Positions 12,625 to 24,672 of a DNA stretch of 64,000 nucleotides are shown here, piece by piece. The DNA is from Taenia hydatigena (taxonomy: Eukaryota; Platyhelminthes; Cestoda; Cyclophyllidea; Taeniidae), in assembly GCA_036345935.2 (NCBI GenBank), contig JADWOT020000010.1, positions 3,398,254-3,462,253 of the forward strand, in the 5' to 3' direction. The first letter of the stretch is position 1. Each line of letters begins with the position of its first letter. The notes under the pieces were generated by a model, which worked only from the letters and a program-made list of their open reading frames with translations, did not search any database and was not told where the DNA came from. The translations under genes and the position numbers were made by a program.

Positions 12625-15600
12625 TAGGTGAGGCTGATGAGCAATTTTGAGCAAAGGCGACTATGGTATGGACTAAATAATTCAAAGGCGCCAGTACGAG
12701 AATTGAAAGAATTGGGCTGTGGGAGGCAGTGCTGCTGCAGAGCTAAGTTCAAGGTTCTATTTATCAGCGAACACATTAGAAACCACGGATTGTGGGTCGC
12801 AGCCAAGAATGCGAGTGCATCTTTAAATCATGTAAACCTTTAAAATCTGATACTATGATCCAGTGCGAAAATGTTGTGGTCTGTTCGTAATATTTGAAAG
12901 CAACACCAAGCGTAGGCAGGTAAAACGCATGACGCCATTCGGGACAAAATCAAGCACATTTACTGGTCTCTCTTCTAGTGCATCAGTCCAAACTAAAATT
13001 CTTCATCATTCGTGCATATGATTTAGGAATGAATGTGAACAGGTGGTAAGCCGCCAAAATCGCTGTTTGTGGGAATATGAGGTAAGGGATGCACAATGAG
13101 TAGATGATAGAACCTATTTTGGTTTGTTTACTTTTTAACCTTGAATTTCTCTTCGTCGTGCATTTTATCACTCTCTCAATGTGGACCCACCTCCTTCAGT
13201 ATAATCGTTAATTTTCACTGGGCTTATTGCTAATGTACAAAGCGTTTCAAATCAGTATTGTTCCTCTGTAACGAGTAACGTGAGCATTATTGGTAAATGA
13301 TACAGTTCGAGTAGTAATTAAAATATTTTTGCATTACCATTAAGCTGAGCACAGTATAAGCTGCACTTCGAGGGCCGCAGGATATCATCGTAAAGCATGG
13401 AAGTGCGACGCACCCTTCAATGCAGACAGTCTCGGGATGCTAGATGCCTCTTTGTTACTGGAATCACCTTATTCAACAGCCAATTTTATTTTGAGACTTG
13501 CGATCAAGCGGTAACTGAGGTCCGAGTCTGCGCTTTTAATTTAAGAAAGAAACATCACAAAACTTGGGACTGAATTCTTACTTAACGGTGCACAATGAAA
13601 AGTGTCTAATTAGCGCAGCATATATAGACATCGCAGCATAACAGCAATTTGGATCATTAAAATTTAGGCATGCATTGATTGTTAAAAGAAAACAAAACTA
13701 AAAGAATAGGCATGAATGGCAATTTTTCCTTTGCAAGTGATGCTTGAGGTTTCGGCAAAGGCTGCTGAGTAAGTCTCGCTGCTGTGCCACTTTGCCATTT
13801 TTAATGGTCACTTTATGTTGATGTTTGGCTAATATGCGCAATGAATTTTCGCTTTGCTCTATTCCGGCTTCTACTCTAAATGCTTCAGCTCCATAGCCCG
13901 CTCAATAAGCGACTACGTTGTGGGTCCTTATTTACTTCCGGGAGATCATCATGTAAATACATCTCCAGTGCCATGTTTTGACAATCAAACTAAACTAAGA
14001 ATTCCAGAAGATATTCGTCATCTTTTGCTATGATTGCAATGGTTGCCGGTTCCATGCCGATGTGAATCGTAGGAGAAGCTGCAGCCTGATTGTTTTGCGT
14101 GGGCTTACACTTAGCCTTTGCTGAAATATAGCTAAGGGTAAATAGCTCTTACGATTAGCCAAGGTATTAACGCCTTCTTAATACAAGTTGAAACCCCAAA
14201 CATAACTGGCGCGTTCGTATTAGAAAAGTCGCGCGTAATCCGCAACCCAGTTTAATTACTGTCAAATAATTAAAAGTTCATTAGGGCGTTTTTTAAGCCT
14301 GTGTGGACTATAACCCCAAGTTGCATCAACGTCAAGAGAAACACTTTGCCGTTCTCCACGAATTTGATGATACTTCTTGAATAACTAAATATTTAAACGC
14401 TTATAGCAGGGTCCAAACTTGCAAAATAAGAGAATGCGTTTGAAGCATCAGTTCAGCGACTACATTTTATTTTGACCGCCGAAGGGGTGATTTTTTGGCA
14501 AGCAACAGGAGATCAAACATACTTTTATTGGATTTCCTCTGCGCTCTGGTGTTTAGGGAGAGAGGACGAAATTGTGGCTGTTAATGCTAATTGAATACCG
14601 GCAGGGACTCATTGACAGCACCTATGTTGTCCTTATGACGAGCATTTAATTGTGTTAAGGGCGTATAGAATTATAGTTATGGGTGAATCGCGTAATAAGC
14701 TCCAATTCAGGTGGTTACATGAAGGTCTTTGAACAGAAATATAGAAAGTGTCACCGAAACACCAGAATGCGTAATCAAGTGGAACGGAGACGGTGTAAGG
14801 AAGGATTGAGACAATTCGCATAGCCACTTATGAAATTCCAGGTAGCAAAGTGCAAACACTTGTCTTTCATTTAACGTCTTTATTTTCAGATGACGTGGTC
14901 TAATGGACATCGAAAGACTTATCAAAACACGGTGGCAAGTGCCAACAAACAAATAAAAGCATTCTTTGTAGTAACTTAAATGGAAATGAATCCATTCGTC
15001 TTCAACCGTCTTCATCATGATAGAAGCAAGCTGGAATGCTAAAAGCGCACATCGTTTTACACACATATATATTCCACCCCTTCCCATTCATTCTGCCCCT
15101 TCACTACACTTTTTCAACACTAAGAACACACGTTTTTAGGATATCCCTCACATACATGCCCTTTAGTCTTTCCTTTTTCTTGACCATGCACGCCCCAACA
15201 CTGCTTGACTGCAGAACCAAATGGTCTCGTCTCTATATTTGGCACCGTTCTTGCACGTCCTTAATTTTCCTCTTTTTAATTAAACGTGATCTTACTTATC
15301 CATTACATCGTCGATTTTATCAACAGAATTCAAACCGAATCATTAATCCTCACCTTTACGGTGGGCTGGAGTTTCTTTGACCCATCCTTTCTTCATTAAT
15401 CTTCTTGACATAAGACAAATTGGGAGCTATTCTTTATTCGCTGCAACATGTAAATACTTAGCATATAATCGCGCATAACTGAGAACCAGGTTTTACGTGG
15501 AATGGGCTTCGCTTTACACAATGTAATAAATTTGAACATCGATGAATGCACAACACGCAGGGACAATAAATCGAGTGACCCTACTTGCAACATTCTCGAC

Positions 15601-16435
15601 TACAATCTGTGCATTAAATCGATCTAGTCGAGTAACGTTGCATCTGCCATCTGACTTGTAATTTACTTCCTTGTAACAATTAGGTACTTGCCTTCGCTAT
15701 TCTCTTTTCCTTAAGCAGATTTTTCTATAAAAGCACAATTCGATAATTCACTTACATTTCGCGCCGTAATGTTCTATTCTTCCACTGCTCAACTCATCCA
15801 ACTATAATTTTCCCGCACTCGCACCAACACGAAATCCTTTTTCAGGGGAATTTAGACCCACGGGTTACCAAAGGTAACGACTCTATTTCCATCCCACTTC
15901 ATCGTGTAATATGATGCATAAAAACACTGAGTGTCACATTCCCTTCCTATGGTTCCTTCTTTGCTGTGCTTTGCATCTTTTGTTAGAGAGGTTACTTGAG
16001 CAGATATCGCACACCACCGCGAATGCGATGAAGGATCAGCGATATTTTGAAGTAGTCTATTAGTGGGTAGTGCCACAAGGCTGGAGCAACTTTGTGCCTT
16101 GAATATTCTAAGCACGTGCAAATTTCTCTTTCATATCGCCTCAGACACTCACATCACCAACTTCCGAATGACGCTATTGGATGCAGCTTAAGCTTAGTTG
16201 CCTTAAAAGGATTCACTTGGTCGCAAACCTATTAGGGAGTCACTGGCTGCATTCGTCACAAAGCATTTAAAGAGGGTGGAGTAACCCAGTACCCAGCTTC
16301 AAAGTTACGTAACTGAAAGGTCTTTTTGGTAAAATTTTAGTTGAGTTAGATAAAACAGTGCGAATCCGCCTTTCATCCGTCTTAGAAATAGGGTTTGGTA
16401 GATAAAAACTTATTTTCCAGCAATCACTAACAGAT
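12625..16435 (-). repeat. Block I, copy B (reversed)
   Basis: This is the reverse complement of 3939-7775 and, up to 16087, of 41468-45000. It follows the F-box gene, so the two form one duplicated unit. The part 16088-16435 is shared with copy A only. Minus-strand open frames include 14707-15087 (126 codons, containing MSIRPRHLKIKTLNERQ), also open in copy A (5363-5560) but broken in copy C. A plus-strand frame (15036-15380) overlaps it and is partly kept in copy C (42181-42504, minus). Because both overlapping strands appear open and the copies are similar anyway, I do not call either a gene. Confidence 0.85.
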
Positions 16436-17654
16436 AACTTGGTGTCTCCACCACACGGCTACATGCCACTATCGACCCCACATTCGAATTATAATGTGGC
16501 CCTATCCGGAGGCATAGATGTGTAACTGCTTACTGCAATCCACCAGCAGATAATGAAACCCGTGTTGCTTACAGGTTCTTAGTGGTTTCTTCCTCCACCT
16601 CTACCACTTCCACCAGTAATGACTATAGCTAACACATTCCTTTGCTATCCTTTATATAATGAAATAAAATAAAATAAATAATAGAAATAAAAATAAAATA
16701 GGCATGAAAAATTAATGGATCCCTGATGTCTTTTATGCCTCTAGAAGGTTATATATTCTCAAACAGGAGTTGAGACGGATATGCATCCCTCTGTTCAGCC
16801 GTTGCAGATCTCCACAACAACCCCACAGACCCACCCTTTTTCAACGGTGCATTAAAACTACTAGTGTGCTTCTGACGGCTATCCAATCTGAAAACATTTC
16901 CTCGCATTTGTATCGCCAGGTGCGGTGACTATGGCCCGAAATGGCAGAAACTTACGACAGCTACCGGTGGCTACGTCGATCGCCTTTTAAGAGGCATGAG
17001 ATGTAGCGCCTTAATGATACAGCCCTTGAATTCCCACAATTATCACCGTTTCCGGAAGCCTTTCCTCTAAGTTGCGCTGAACATATCTTGGCGTTAATGA
17101 TGGCGCCGTTTAACTGGCAGCACCTCATGCTGCAAAAACAGCAGTCCTCTGGCAAGGAAAATGAAAGTCCCCACTTCCATTCGAGTGGGATTAAAGTGCT
17201 TGCATTATCAGACACTACGTCTAACGGCAGGGATTTTAGGTCGCCTGATGTTCTTTACTTCTGATTTTACAAAACGTCGCGCTCAGCTCTTCCCAATTTG
17301 ACTTAGTGATTTCATGCTCTGTTTCCTTTTGTCCCCACCACTGGTGGGTATTTACGAATTCGTCTTTGTATTAGCCCTCATCTCACCTTAGACGTGAGCG
17401 AATGACAAGGAATTTCAAAAGCTTCAACTTGTTAATCCATCATTTTCTGCTAGATTTTGGTGGACAAAGTAACAAACCAGAGGAAATGTTCTAATGTATT
17501 GGATTAAATGTCCTTAAAATATATACGTTCTCTACTGATCGCAGGTCTTGTTAGCTATGACGAATCCTTGGGTGCATTGAACGCGATGCGTGCCAGGAAT
17601 GGCCATGTTGTGGGAAGGTAAACATTAAGGACTAAGCTGCAGTTGGAGACAGAA
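16436..17654. other. Intergenic; AAATA-rich simple sequence at 16656-16705
   Basis: No gene was recognised. An A-rich run of AAATA/AAAAT units at 16656-16705 is a simple repeat. The minus-strand open frame 16961-17215 (84 codons, several Cys) has no recognisable domain and no second copy. Confidence 0.45.
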
Positions 17655-18260
17655 CTTTTATAAACTACTGCTCTTAACGAATATAGTAACACCTGCTAGT
17701 GTGCCTTTTCAAATGTATTTAACACCTAGCAAATGATCAAAACCAATGTGTCTCACACTTGGCGCTGTCCAGCAGATCGTTGATTAATTATCATCTTTTA
17801 TGAAATCTGTACCAATTTCGTAAATTGGCATATTTGTCTAAGAGTAAGTAATCTATTGCACCGTAAGCATTCCGTTATGCTCCGGCTTTTTAATTAAAAT
17901 AATTTTTTTTAGGTTTTTCGTACTCTTGCATGAGGTCTCGTATGCCATCTATTTGCGTTTTCATGGGTGTCATTGATCTATTTGGCTTTTGACCTTACCA
18001 AAGTTAATTTCTAAATTTCCTATACCCCTGTTGTGCTGCATGGCTGTCACCTTGTGTGATTGCAGTGGATTCAGCGCAGCCTTACAGAGATTTACACACC
18101 AAGCGCCACTACCAAGTTGGTCAGTGAAGGACGGCAATGAGTGCTGTTGTTGAGCCATGGCCTTAGGATTTTCTACAAAGTTCCTGCTGAATCAGCCGAC
18201 TTTGTCGATTCGTTGGCTCCTAATGCAACAAGTTGTAGAAAAGGCGGATTTTAAGAGAAC
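17655..18260 (-). repeat. Block III, left copy
   Basis: It matches the reverse complement of 54110-54735. Anchors are ATCCTAAGGCCATGGCT (about 18153-18169 reversed; 54213-54229), CACTAGCAGGTGTTACTATA (reversed at about 17683; forward at about 54696) and TTTTAATTAA. It carries the small open frame at 17970-18158. Confidence 0.8.
17970..18158 (-). CDS. Candidate first exon in block III
   Basis: An ATG at 18158 opens a 62-codon frame beginning MAQQQHSLPSFTDQLGSGAW. A good donor (G|GTAAGG) lies at 17998-17993 after NLEINFG, so a spliced product could continue; the unspliced frame ends 9 codons later. The right copy (ATG at 54224, plus strand) keeps MAxxQHSLPSFTDQLxSGA but then has 20 extra nucleotides that change the frame, and it keeps a GTGAGG donor at the equivalent place. 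Farther downstream in the left copy another frame reads TQIDGIRDLMQEYEKPKKN. I do not recognise the product. Start-codon context and N-terminal conservation argue for a real or recently lost exon. Confidence 0.35.
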   Translation of the reverse strand: MAQQQHSLPSFTDQLGSGAWCVNLCKAALNPLQSHKVTAMQHNRGIGNLEINFGKVKSQIDQ

Positions 18261-18849
18261 GACATTGTGAACAGTTTGCGAATTATTAAGGCCAGCGCTC
18301 TGATAACCTTTTCCTACCTATCTGCAATATTAGAAAAGGCAACGCTTCGGGATTCTAAGCTACTTCAATAAAATGCCTTAGTGTATCTTAACATAACAAA
18401 GCACTATAATAAATTTTATTAAACATCCAAAAATTCTACATAAATATCCACTTAAAGCGCGAAAATAGCCGCATTTTGCCTGCATCCACCCTTCGATGCG
18501 CCTATTTTATGCTGCATAAATCTTGCTTTGATTCATTACATTACCGCGAAGTAAATTTCCTTCGATTCTTAAAATTTTGTATTACTTTTTGGTTGCCAAA
18601 CATAAAAGGGGTGTTGTCAGCTTCCCTTTAAGTTCATGGTTTGGCAATTCGTGCCATTGCTTACAAGCTGCTTCCTCAACGTCCCCTTCCCCGTAGATAT
18701 TATACCCCTATTTAAGCAGATGCATCACTCAGGTCAACAAGTGTCATGATTCGCCATTAAAAGGAATACTTTGTGTGTTCGAAAGTAAGGCATCCTCATT
18801 GTGGTAAAACGGCAAAAGCCAAGCATTTCTGAACATGTTTAGATCCTGT
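18261..18849. other. Intergenic, nothing recognised
   Basis: AT-rich sequence without a supported open frame or recognised repeat. Confidence 0.45.
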
Positions 18850-19359
18850 TGCTTCTGCTGAAAATGTTCATTCTTGTTTTTCGCAGAACTCAGCTCTAGT
18901 TTGTCTAGCTAACGGGGCGCAGAACATACGAAGGAAGATGTACGAAGCCCAATTACTGACACGATGCAGAGATCATGACCTGCTTCTGTGGTTTGCAATG
19001 CACAGGTATAGGTGATCGTATGCATTTGCACGAAATTAGTCGGAAGTTTTAACACTAGACGAATCTGCAAGCCCTACTTATCTGCAACCTGTCAAAGGAG
19101 TCTATCAGCGATGTCAAATAATCCTAAAACTACGTCAACTCTGGCCTATTCAGCTTTCTAAATAGTGGAATTGGGGACATTTTGCGTGTTTGGGTTTGGT
19201 GTACTAGTTCTTAACTATGTATTCTCATATTTAAATGCACAGGTAATTTTGTTTATGCAAAGTAAAAATATGCAATTCAAGTCTCACGAGTGTGATCCGC
19301 CTAGGAGATCGGCGCTACGAATATCGTAAATGGTATCTGGTCACTAAAGCTTAGAAGAA
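18850..19359 (+). promoter_or_regulatory. Shared 5' flank of zinc-finger copy 0
   Basis: About 0.5 kb upstream of the first exon is shared with the flanks of the other zinc-finger copies: 21422-21830 (reversed) and 29740-30268 (direct). Recognisable pieces are the TATAGGTGATCG motif (about 19007) and GGAGATCGGCGCTACGA just upstream of the start. The duplications thus carried the putative promoter along with the gene. No TATA box was settled on. Confidence 0.5.
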
Positions 19360-20039
19360 ATGAGCCAAGGTCAGGATCCGCACAGACCAGAGTGTAAGAC
19401 TATGGAAATTCCAACAGCGTCAAGTAAGAGATATCTTGCGGTTTGTATGAGGACTTCTCGTGCTTTTAAAGGAGCAAGGGAACTGCCAAGGCAGGAATCT
19501 GGGGCCCCAGACGCCCCAAGTGGAAGTTTCAACGATGAGATGGACGACAAGAGAAGGTTAATCCAAGCACTTATGACTTACCCGGAAGACGAGATTAATT
19601 TCCTCGAGGAGATAAAAGTAAATATGCGGTTTTTAATTATCACGTCTGTCTTAAATTTAGTGGCGTTTTCTGTACCTACATCACCACGTATTTGCCTTGG
19701 AAGATGCTTAAGAACAACGACCTCCGTCTAACCTACATGTTCGGTGGGAATGTCATCAAGAACCCCTTAGTACCTGATCGAGCAGCGCAGTTGGGATGCC
19801 TCATGGATTTGCTCTGAACGCGGCTGTGTTATAAAGCCATGCAAATTAGATGCCCATCATGAGGAAGTGTGTATGCTAGTGCGCTATTTTATTCGTCTAA
19901 GAAAACCTTTTCCTTCTGAGCAGTTCTGCTAAATGCTTGTTTTATATTCTTGTAGAAGGCGAGAAGAAAGCTAATGGTAAATACAAATGTACCAAGTGTG
20001 GCAAAGTGTATAACAACTTGGATGGCATGCACCAACACC
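19360..20039 (+). pseudogene. C2H2 zinc-finger gene, copy 0 (5' part, truncated)
   Basis: Exons inferred by comparing copies: 19360-19393 (MSQGQDPHRPE), 19472-19617 (ends in EDEINFLEEIK), 19704-19828 and 19956-20039. Splice sites GTAAGA at 19394 and GTAAAT at 19618 are intact. Lesions: joining exon 1 to exon 2 gives a TGA; exon 3 has a 1-nt insertion compared with copy 2 and its donor reads TT in place of GT (19829); exon 4 stops abruptly after the first part of finger 1 (GMHQH) at 20039, where unrelated sequence begins. The missing 3' half may be the orphan piece at 34584-35111, which shares the variant GCAAAGTGTATAAC not found in copy 1. The intact family member would be a three-finger nuclear protein, presumably nucleic-acid binding. 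Confidence 0.7.
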
Positions 20040-20251
20040 GATGGCTCACACCTAAGGTGGAGTAGCAAAGCATCATACCAAAAAAGTGTTAAATAGACAA
20101 GTTTGTGGAAGAATTTAAAGGGAACAAGCATCAGCTTATTATAGAGGTATCATCGCATCGAAGAAGCGCGGAATTCCTGTTAAAGAAGCAGTCACAAAGA
20201 GCATTTTACATACACATATGTGCCAGCACGTAGAAACACTTTCTCTTAAGT
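20040..20251. other. Spacer between convergent zinc-finger copies
   Basis: About 210 bp separate the truncated end of copy 0 from the stop codon of copy 1. The part next to copy 1 (about 20130-20250) is the 3' flank also found reversed after the orphan 3' half (35112-35240). Confidence 0.5.
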
Positions 20252-21421
20252 CTAGCTGGTAGGATTCGGAACATCCTCTTCCTCATCTGCATCAGGATTG
20301 AGTGCAGCACGCATGAGGCGAACACGCAACCGGTCAATGTCTTCGCGTTCAGTTGGATGCTCCTGTTCTGTGTGTGATAACATCACATCCAGCCGGTCAA
20401 AAGTGGATCCGCAAACACTACAGCGGTACTCTATCCTGCGCCTTTTTTCAGGAGGACGCCCCTTTAGATCTTCGGACATAGAGGACTGAGGAGGCTCTAG
20501 GCCATCAGGTATTCTCAGTGATCTCAAAGCTTCCTGAATTGATGGCGGTAGCTCAAATACATCTTTACAAAATGTACAAATCATTATTCATTGTGATTAG
20601 TGGTAGAGCAATGGACACGGACTGTAATCAAACATTACCACCATGTGTCGTCTTGCTGTGGTGCACCATATCCGTCAACGTGTTACATCCCTTGAAGCAT
20701 TGCACGCAGAAGTAGAACCTGCATTTACTGTGGCGCAAGAGGTGTTGGTGCATGCCATCCAAGTTGTTATGCTCTTTGCCACACTTGGTACATTTGTATT
20801 TACCATTAGCTTTCTTCTCGCCTTCTACAATAATATAAAACAAGCATTTAGCAGGATTGCTCAGAAGGAGGGAAGTTATCTTAGACGAATAAAATAGTGC
20901 ACTAGCATACAAACTTCCTCATGATGGGCATATAATTTGCATAGCTTTATACCACAGCCGCGTACAGAGCAAATCCATGAGGCATCCCAACTGCGCTGCT
21001 TGATCAGGTACTAAGGGGTTCTTGGTGACGTTCCCATTGTACATGTAGGTTAGTCGGGAGCCATTGTTCTTGAGCATCTTCCAAGGCAAATACGTGGTGG
21101 CATAGGTAAAGAAATCGCCACTAAATTTAAGACACGTGATAATTCAAAAACCGCATATTTACTTTTATCTCCTCGAGGAAATTAATCTCGTCTTCCGGGT
21201 TGGTCATAAGTGCTTGGATTAACCTTCTCTTGTCGTCCATCTCATCGTTGGAACTTCCACTTGGGGCATCTAGAGCCGCAGATTTCTGCTTTGGCAGTTT
21301 CCTTGCTCCTTTAAAAGCACGGAAAGCCCTCATACAAAACCATCAGGCATCTGTTGCTTGACACCATTAGAATTTCTAAAGTCTTACTTTGTGGCCTCTT
21401 TGGGTCCTGATCTTGACTCAG
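20252..21421 (-). pseudogene. C2H2 zinc-finger gene, copy 1 (nearly complete, five exons)
   Basis: Exons on the minus strand: 21421-21388, 21308-21163, 21077-20953, 20824-20639 and 20562-20252, with GT donors and AG acceptors. Exon 4 encodes two C2H2 fingers: YKCTKCGKEHNNLDGMHQHL with the next His in LRH, and FYFCVQC...MVHHSKTTH. Exon 5 encodes a linker rich in Pro and basic residues, finger 3 (YRCSVCGSTFDRL...LSHTEQEH) and an acidic tail ending DEEEDVPNPTS. The exon 4-5 junction is in frame (phase 1). Two lesions make me call it a pseudogene: the start codon matching copy 0 is CTG, with a stop shortly upstream, and exon 3 has one extra nucleotide, so splicing to exon 4 yields TGA. If another start and acceptor are used, the gene could still work. 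The likely role of an intact version is sequence-specific nucleic-acid binding; the target is unknown. Confidence 0.7.
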
Positions 21422-21830
21422 TTCTTCTGAATTTTAGCGACCAGGTATCTTTTGCGACATTAGTGGCGCCGATCTCCTGAACGGGTCTCACCCGTAGGAC
21501 TTAAATTTTATGTTTTTTACTTTGCGTACAAAAAATTACCTGTGCATTTAAGTATAATGTTGCACAGTTAAGAACTAGTACACCGAAATCAAACATGCAA
21601 AATGTCCCCAAATGCACTGTTTAGAAAACTGAATAGGCCAGAGTTGACGTAGTATTAGGATTACTTGACATCGCTGATAGACTCTTTTGATCGGTTGCAG
21701 ATTGGTAGGGTTCGCAGAATCGTCTGGTGTTAAAACATCCGACGAATGCCGTGCTATTGCATACGATCACCTATACCTATGCATTAGAAACCGCAGAAGG
21801 GGGTCGCGACCTCATTATAGCTACTTCTTT
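21422..21830 (-). promoter_or_regulatory. Shared 5' flank of zinc-finger copy 1
   Basis: It is the reverse complement of sequence upstream of copy 0, including the CGATCACCTATA motif (about 21765). It marks the outer end of this duplicated unit. Confidence 0.5.
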
Positions 21831-23599
21831 TGAAATTCTATTCAAGGTTGTCTTCTAGATGTATTCAAAAGCCTTAGCTATGCCTCATTCCCTACCAAAT
21901 ATTTTTGCTATGGCTGGATTTGGATCTACCATAGTATTGTTATCACCCCAACCACACACACCAAAGCTTTCTTGCAATGAACTGCTCACCCTTTAATTAA
22001 GTGCTTAATCCAGAAGTAGTCTGCAGTCGAAAACCATACCTACACCTGACAATGCAGTAAGATGCTAAGTAAGTGTCACTACTTACTCCCATAATACTGT
22101 GCTTGACAGGCAGTTGGTCCCAATCTTGTCTTCGCCAGCATTTCAACGATTTCATTTTGGCAATTAACTGCCCTTAAAGCTGACCAAGTGGTAGTAGTGA
22201 GACCGAATCGTTGATGGGAATGGGTTTTATCACTGCGGAGCTGGAAAGCATGTTTACAGTGGTATAATGAGATGATACTTCGATGAAACTAGAGCACGAT
22301 CTGCACACTATCTTCAGGTCAAAATGAGCTCAGTGCGGTTCATGGATTGAGTTTATGGGATGCTACTCCCTGCAGCTGCCAAGTGCCAGGATGCCACGAT
22401 ATTTATGCGATCACTTCACCTATCCGACGACTCCTTGCGTATGGCCTAATCATCGTGCACTGATATGAGCCATCAATGCTTGTTAATTTTATGCGCTTTT
22501 GCAGTCAGGTATTAATGGAGCAGAGTCGATGATGAGCAAAGCAGACCACGGTCTCACTAATTTGTAGATTGGATACACATTTCGGCATTATTTCTTCCGC
22601 ACTCAATTCTCCCTCAATCGTAATGCAAGAGTCGCCAGTCCGACCAAGTCTGTCTACGATCCGTCACACCCATGCCCGATCTGATGAGAGAGGTGTCGAC
22701 ACATCCCGGGAGGTTGTTCGGATATCCTGCACCTACATGATTGCGTGCACATCGAAAATGACGTGTGGTCGGCGTCATGCTCATTTAGAACATAATAGCT
22801 TTTCAGGGATAATTGGGTGGCGAATGGGTGACAACGACATGCGAAGTAGTCGCCAATGGGACAGGAAGTCTATTTCAATTTAGAGGGTAAGGGAAATGTA
22901 AAAGAATCTCAAGAGGCAGAACATGAGGTGGATCCACTGGCAGCTGCGCCCTTATCGAAAGGATGTCATTGCCTCTTAATCGGCTTAGGATTGTAGTAAT
23001 TGTGATGAACGCATACACTGCGACAAATTGGCTGCCTTAACGTATATGTAGTTGGGTAGACGCGATCAGTTCACAGTGAAACAACTTTACTACCCATTCA
23101 CATTAAGGTGATCTGGTGTATTTCAGTCAGAATACGTAGTGAATCCGTAAGTCGATATTGCGAATGATTGTTTTAGGGATTTTTTGTGAGTTAGTCCTAA
23201 AATGACTTCTCATTTGCATAGGATGCCATTTGTTTTGTGTTAAGAATATGTTCTCGATTTACTCTGTCGCCCTGCGACCCGCTTCTCCAGTTCTCAGGTG
23301 AAACTCTGCTCAACAAATTCATAATCACTTGCTGCGCTGCCATAGGCGTAGAATTGTTTATGCAGAAGCATTGAAGTCAAACTCTTGGAAATAGCCAAAG
23401 TGTTACAAGAATCTCAGGAAAGAGCGCCAATTTGTTGCGGGGAGAAAAGTTTGCAGAACGTGAAGTCAGAAGAAGTAAAACCTCAGCACATGAATGTTTG
23501 CTTCAATGTTAGAGCAAAGGATGCGGTGTTGCACGACAGTGCAGCAGGTGACTATGGTAACGTTAAGCAGAGTGTGACAAATGTAGATGAGATGAATTG
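21831..23599. other. Intergenic; GC-richer patch near 22560-22960
   Basis: No gene was recognised. The plus-strand frame 22569-22883 (104 codons) sits in a somewhat GC-richer stretch but has no domain I know. The frame 23385-23600 (about 71 codons, containing NVCFNVRAKDAVLHDSAAGD) has a soluble, protein-like composition and no second copy in the window. Confidence 0.4.
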
Positions 23600-24105
23600 A
23601 CGGAAACATAATCAACGATTAATGGAAAAGTGAGTTATTGAGGCACGGGCTACCAGAATGGCTGGAGATTAGTGGATCAGCGTACAAAATGTGTGGACGG
23701 ATGTCTACGACGCTGACTGATTTTTTGTTGATGATTCGATGCAACGACATCTTTAAAAGTACTGTTGAAAATGTCTTGCCTAAATGTGCATGTAGACAGT
23801 TGAGGAGGTGGAATTGTGGACAAATGCAGATAAGTGCGGAAATGGAGTCAAGCAAACAAGCGAATATGCACAGCGATGTGTAGGGAAAAGCAAATATGCC
23901 AGAATTATGCCAATTTACTTTATGTAAAATCAAGAGCCAAAATGCTGTAATGTGACTGGAGACGGTTGGTCCATTTCGCTCTTATTGAGCATCAGTGTGA
24001 CAGCACAAGCAAAAGTCTTGTTAAAATGAGCGAATACCAAACGAACTGCTAAGATGTCAAATTAAGAGCGGCGGTCCTCCTAGTGGTGACATGGTAATGG
24101 GCATT

Positions 24106-24322
24106 TCACATGCTTGGTTGTAAAAGAAGTAGATGGAGTACAGTCGCGACCTCTTGGCTCTCGAATATGTAACAGGCATGGATCACCAGATATTTGAGTT
24201 TACTGTAATCTCCCCTCCGAAGCGGCGCATTTGAGATGTCTCTATTTAGGTCTCTCCTCTTGTCTCCCCAGCACATCCCGATGTCAGATTGCAGAAGCTG
24301 TGCTGGGTTGTACGACGCCAAG
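24106..24322 (-). other. Open frame in block II, possible 3' exon
   Basis: This 71-codon frame follows a possible acceptor (TTTCATAG) and reads LASYNPAQLLQSDIGMCWGD, later YSKLKYLVIHACYIFESQEV, and ends in a TGA at 24106-24108. In copy c (plus strand, about 52530-52623) the second half is kept as YSKVKYLGVHACHVFESQEV before a TAG, while the first half is partly deleted. Copy e is decayed. The phase does not match the donor of the upstream 160-nt exon, so the two may not belong to one transcript. I do not recognise the product. Confidence 0.3.
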
Positions 24323-24512
24323 AGCTATGAAATGGGTGCCAATAATCGTAGGTCATTGTTGGGACTAGCATCCATCAATTAGGACATCACAATGAGGGAT
24401 CGAGTAGCCATCGTCCACCAGACCTGATTTCCGCGTGCACAGCAGACAAAAATAGACACGAAATAAAGAGAAAACGAAGCAAGCTAAATTGTAAGATTAA
24501 CTGTCGGCTCAC

Positions 24513-24672
24513 CTAGCAGTTTCCTTGTTCAATGCCACACAGAACCAAACAATAATGAGACTGCTACCAGCATCACGATATCGCACTGCAACTTGCCTGC
24601 TAATACTTGTGCAGTAGGTTGACATGGGGCCCATCGGTTCTCTCTTGCTCACATTTGTTACCCATAAGGCCT
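24513..24672 (-). CDS. Conserved 160-nt exon in block II (copy b)
   Basis: Flanked by AAG|AGG on the acceptor side and AG|GTGAGC on the donor side, this exon has exactly the same length and splice borders as 52143-52302 in copy c. The peptide contains VSKREPMGPMSTYC, SISRQVAVRYRDAG and LIIVWFCVALNKE; the last is a short hydrophobic segment. Copies b and c differ upstream of the proposed acceptor by a 4-nt indel but stay in step within the exon, which supports the border chosen. Copies a and e have stops here. I cannot name the family. Confidence 0.4.

Larger units (their letters stand above)
11180..16087. repeat. Left arm of a roughly 5-kb inverted repeat
   Basis: The segment is the reverse complement of 41468-46425. 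The outer end is recognisable in the promoter-side sequence (GGAAAAGAAGAGC at about 11204, reversed at about 46397), and the two arms then run together through the F-box gene and block I. The inner end is at the CTGGAGCAAC motif (about 16081-16090), where the right arm meets the satellite array at 41467. About 25.4 kb separate the arms. The coding core is nearly identical between arms, whereas the block I flanks differ more. Confidence 0.9.

Noticed and set aside
15036..15380. 114-codon frame in block I copy B, also partly open in copy C
   Set aside because: It overlaps another long frame on the opposite strand and is broken in copy A; similarity between copies alone explains the conservation.
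19889..20131. Hydrophobic 80-codon minus-strand frame
   Set aside because: It is the antisense of zinc-finger exon 4 of copy 0; the similar plus-strand frame 20643-20897 is the antisense of copy 1.
20298..20489. Plus-strand frame starting MSAARMRRTRNR
   Set aside because: Antisense of zinc-finger exon 5; the same shadow appears at 34871-35065 (minus).
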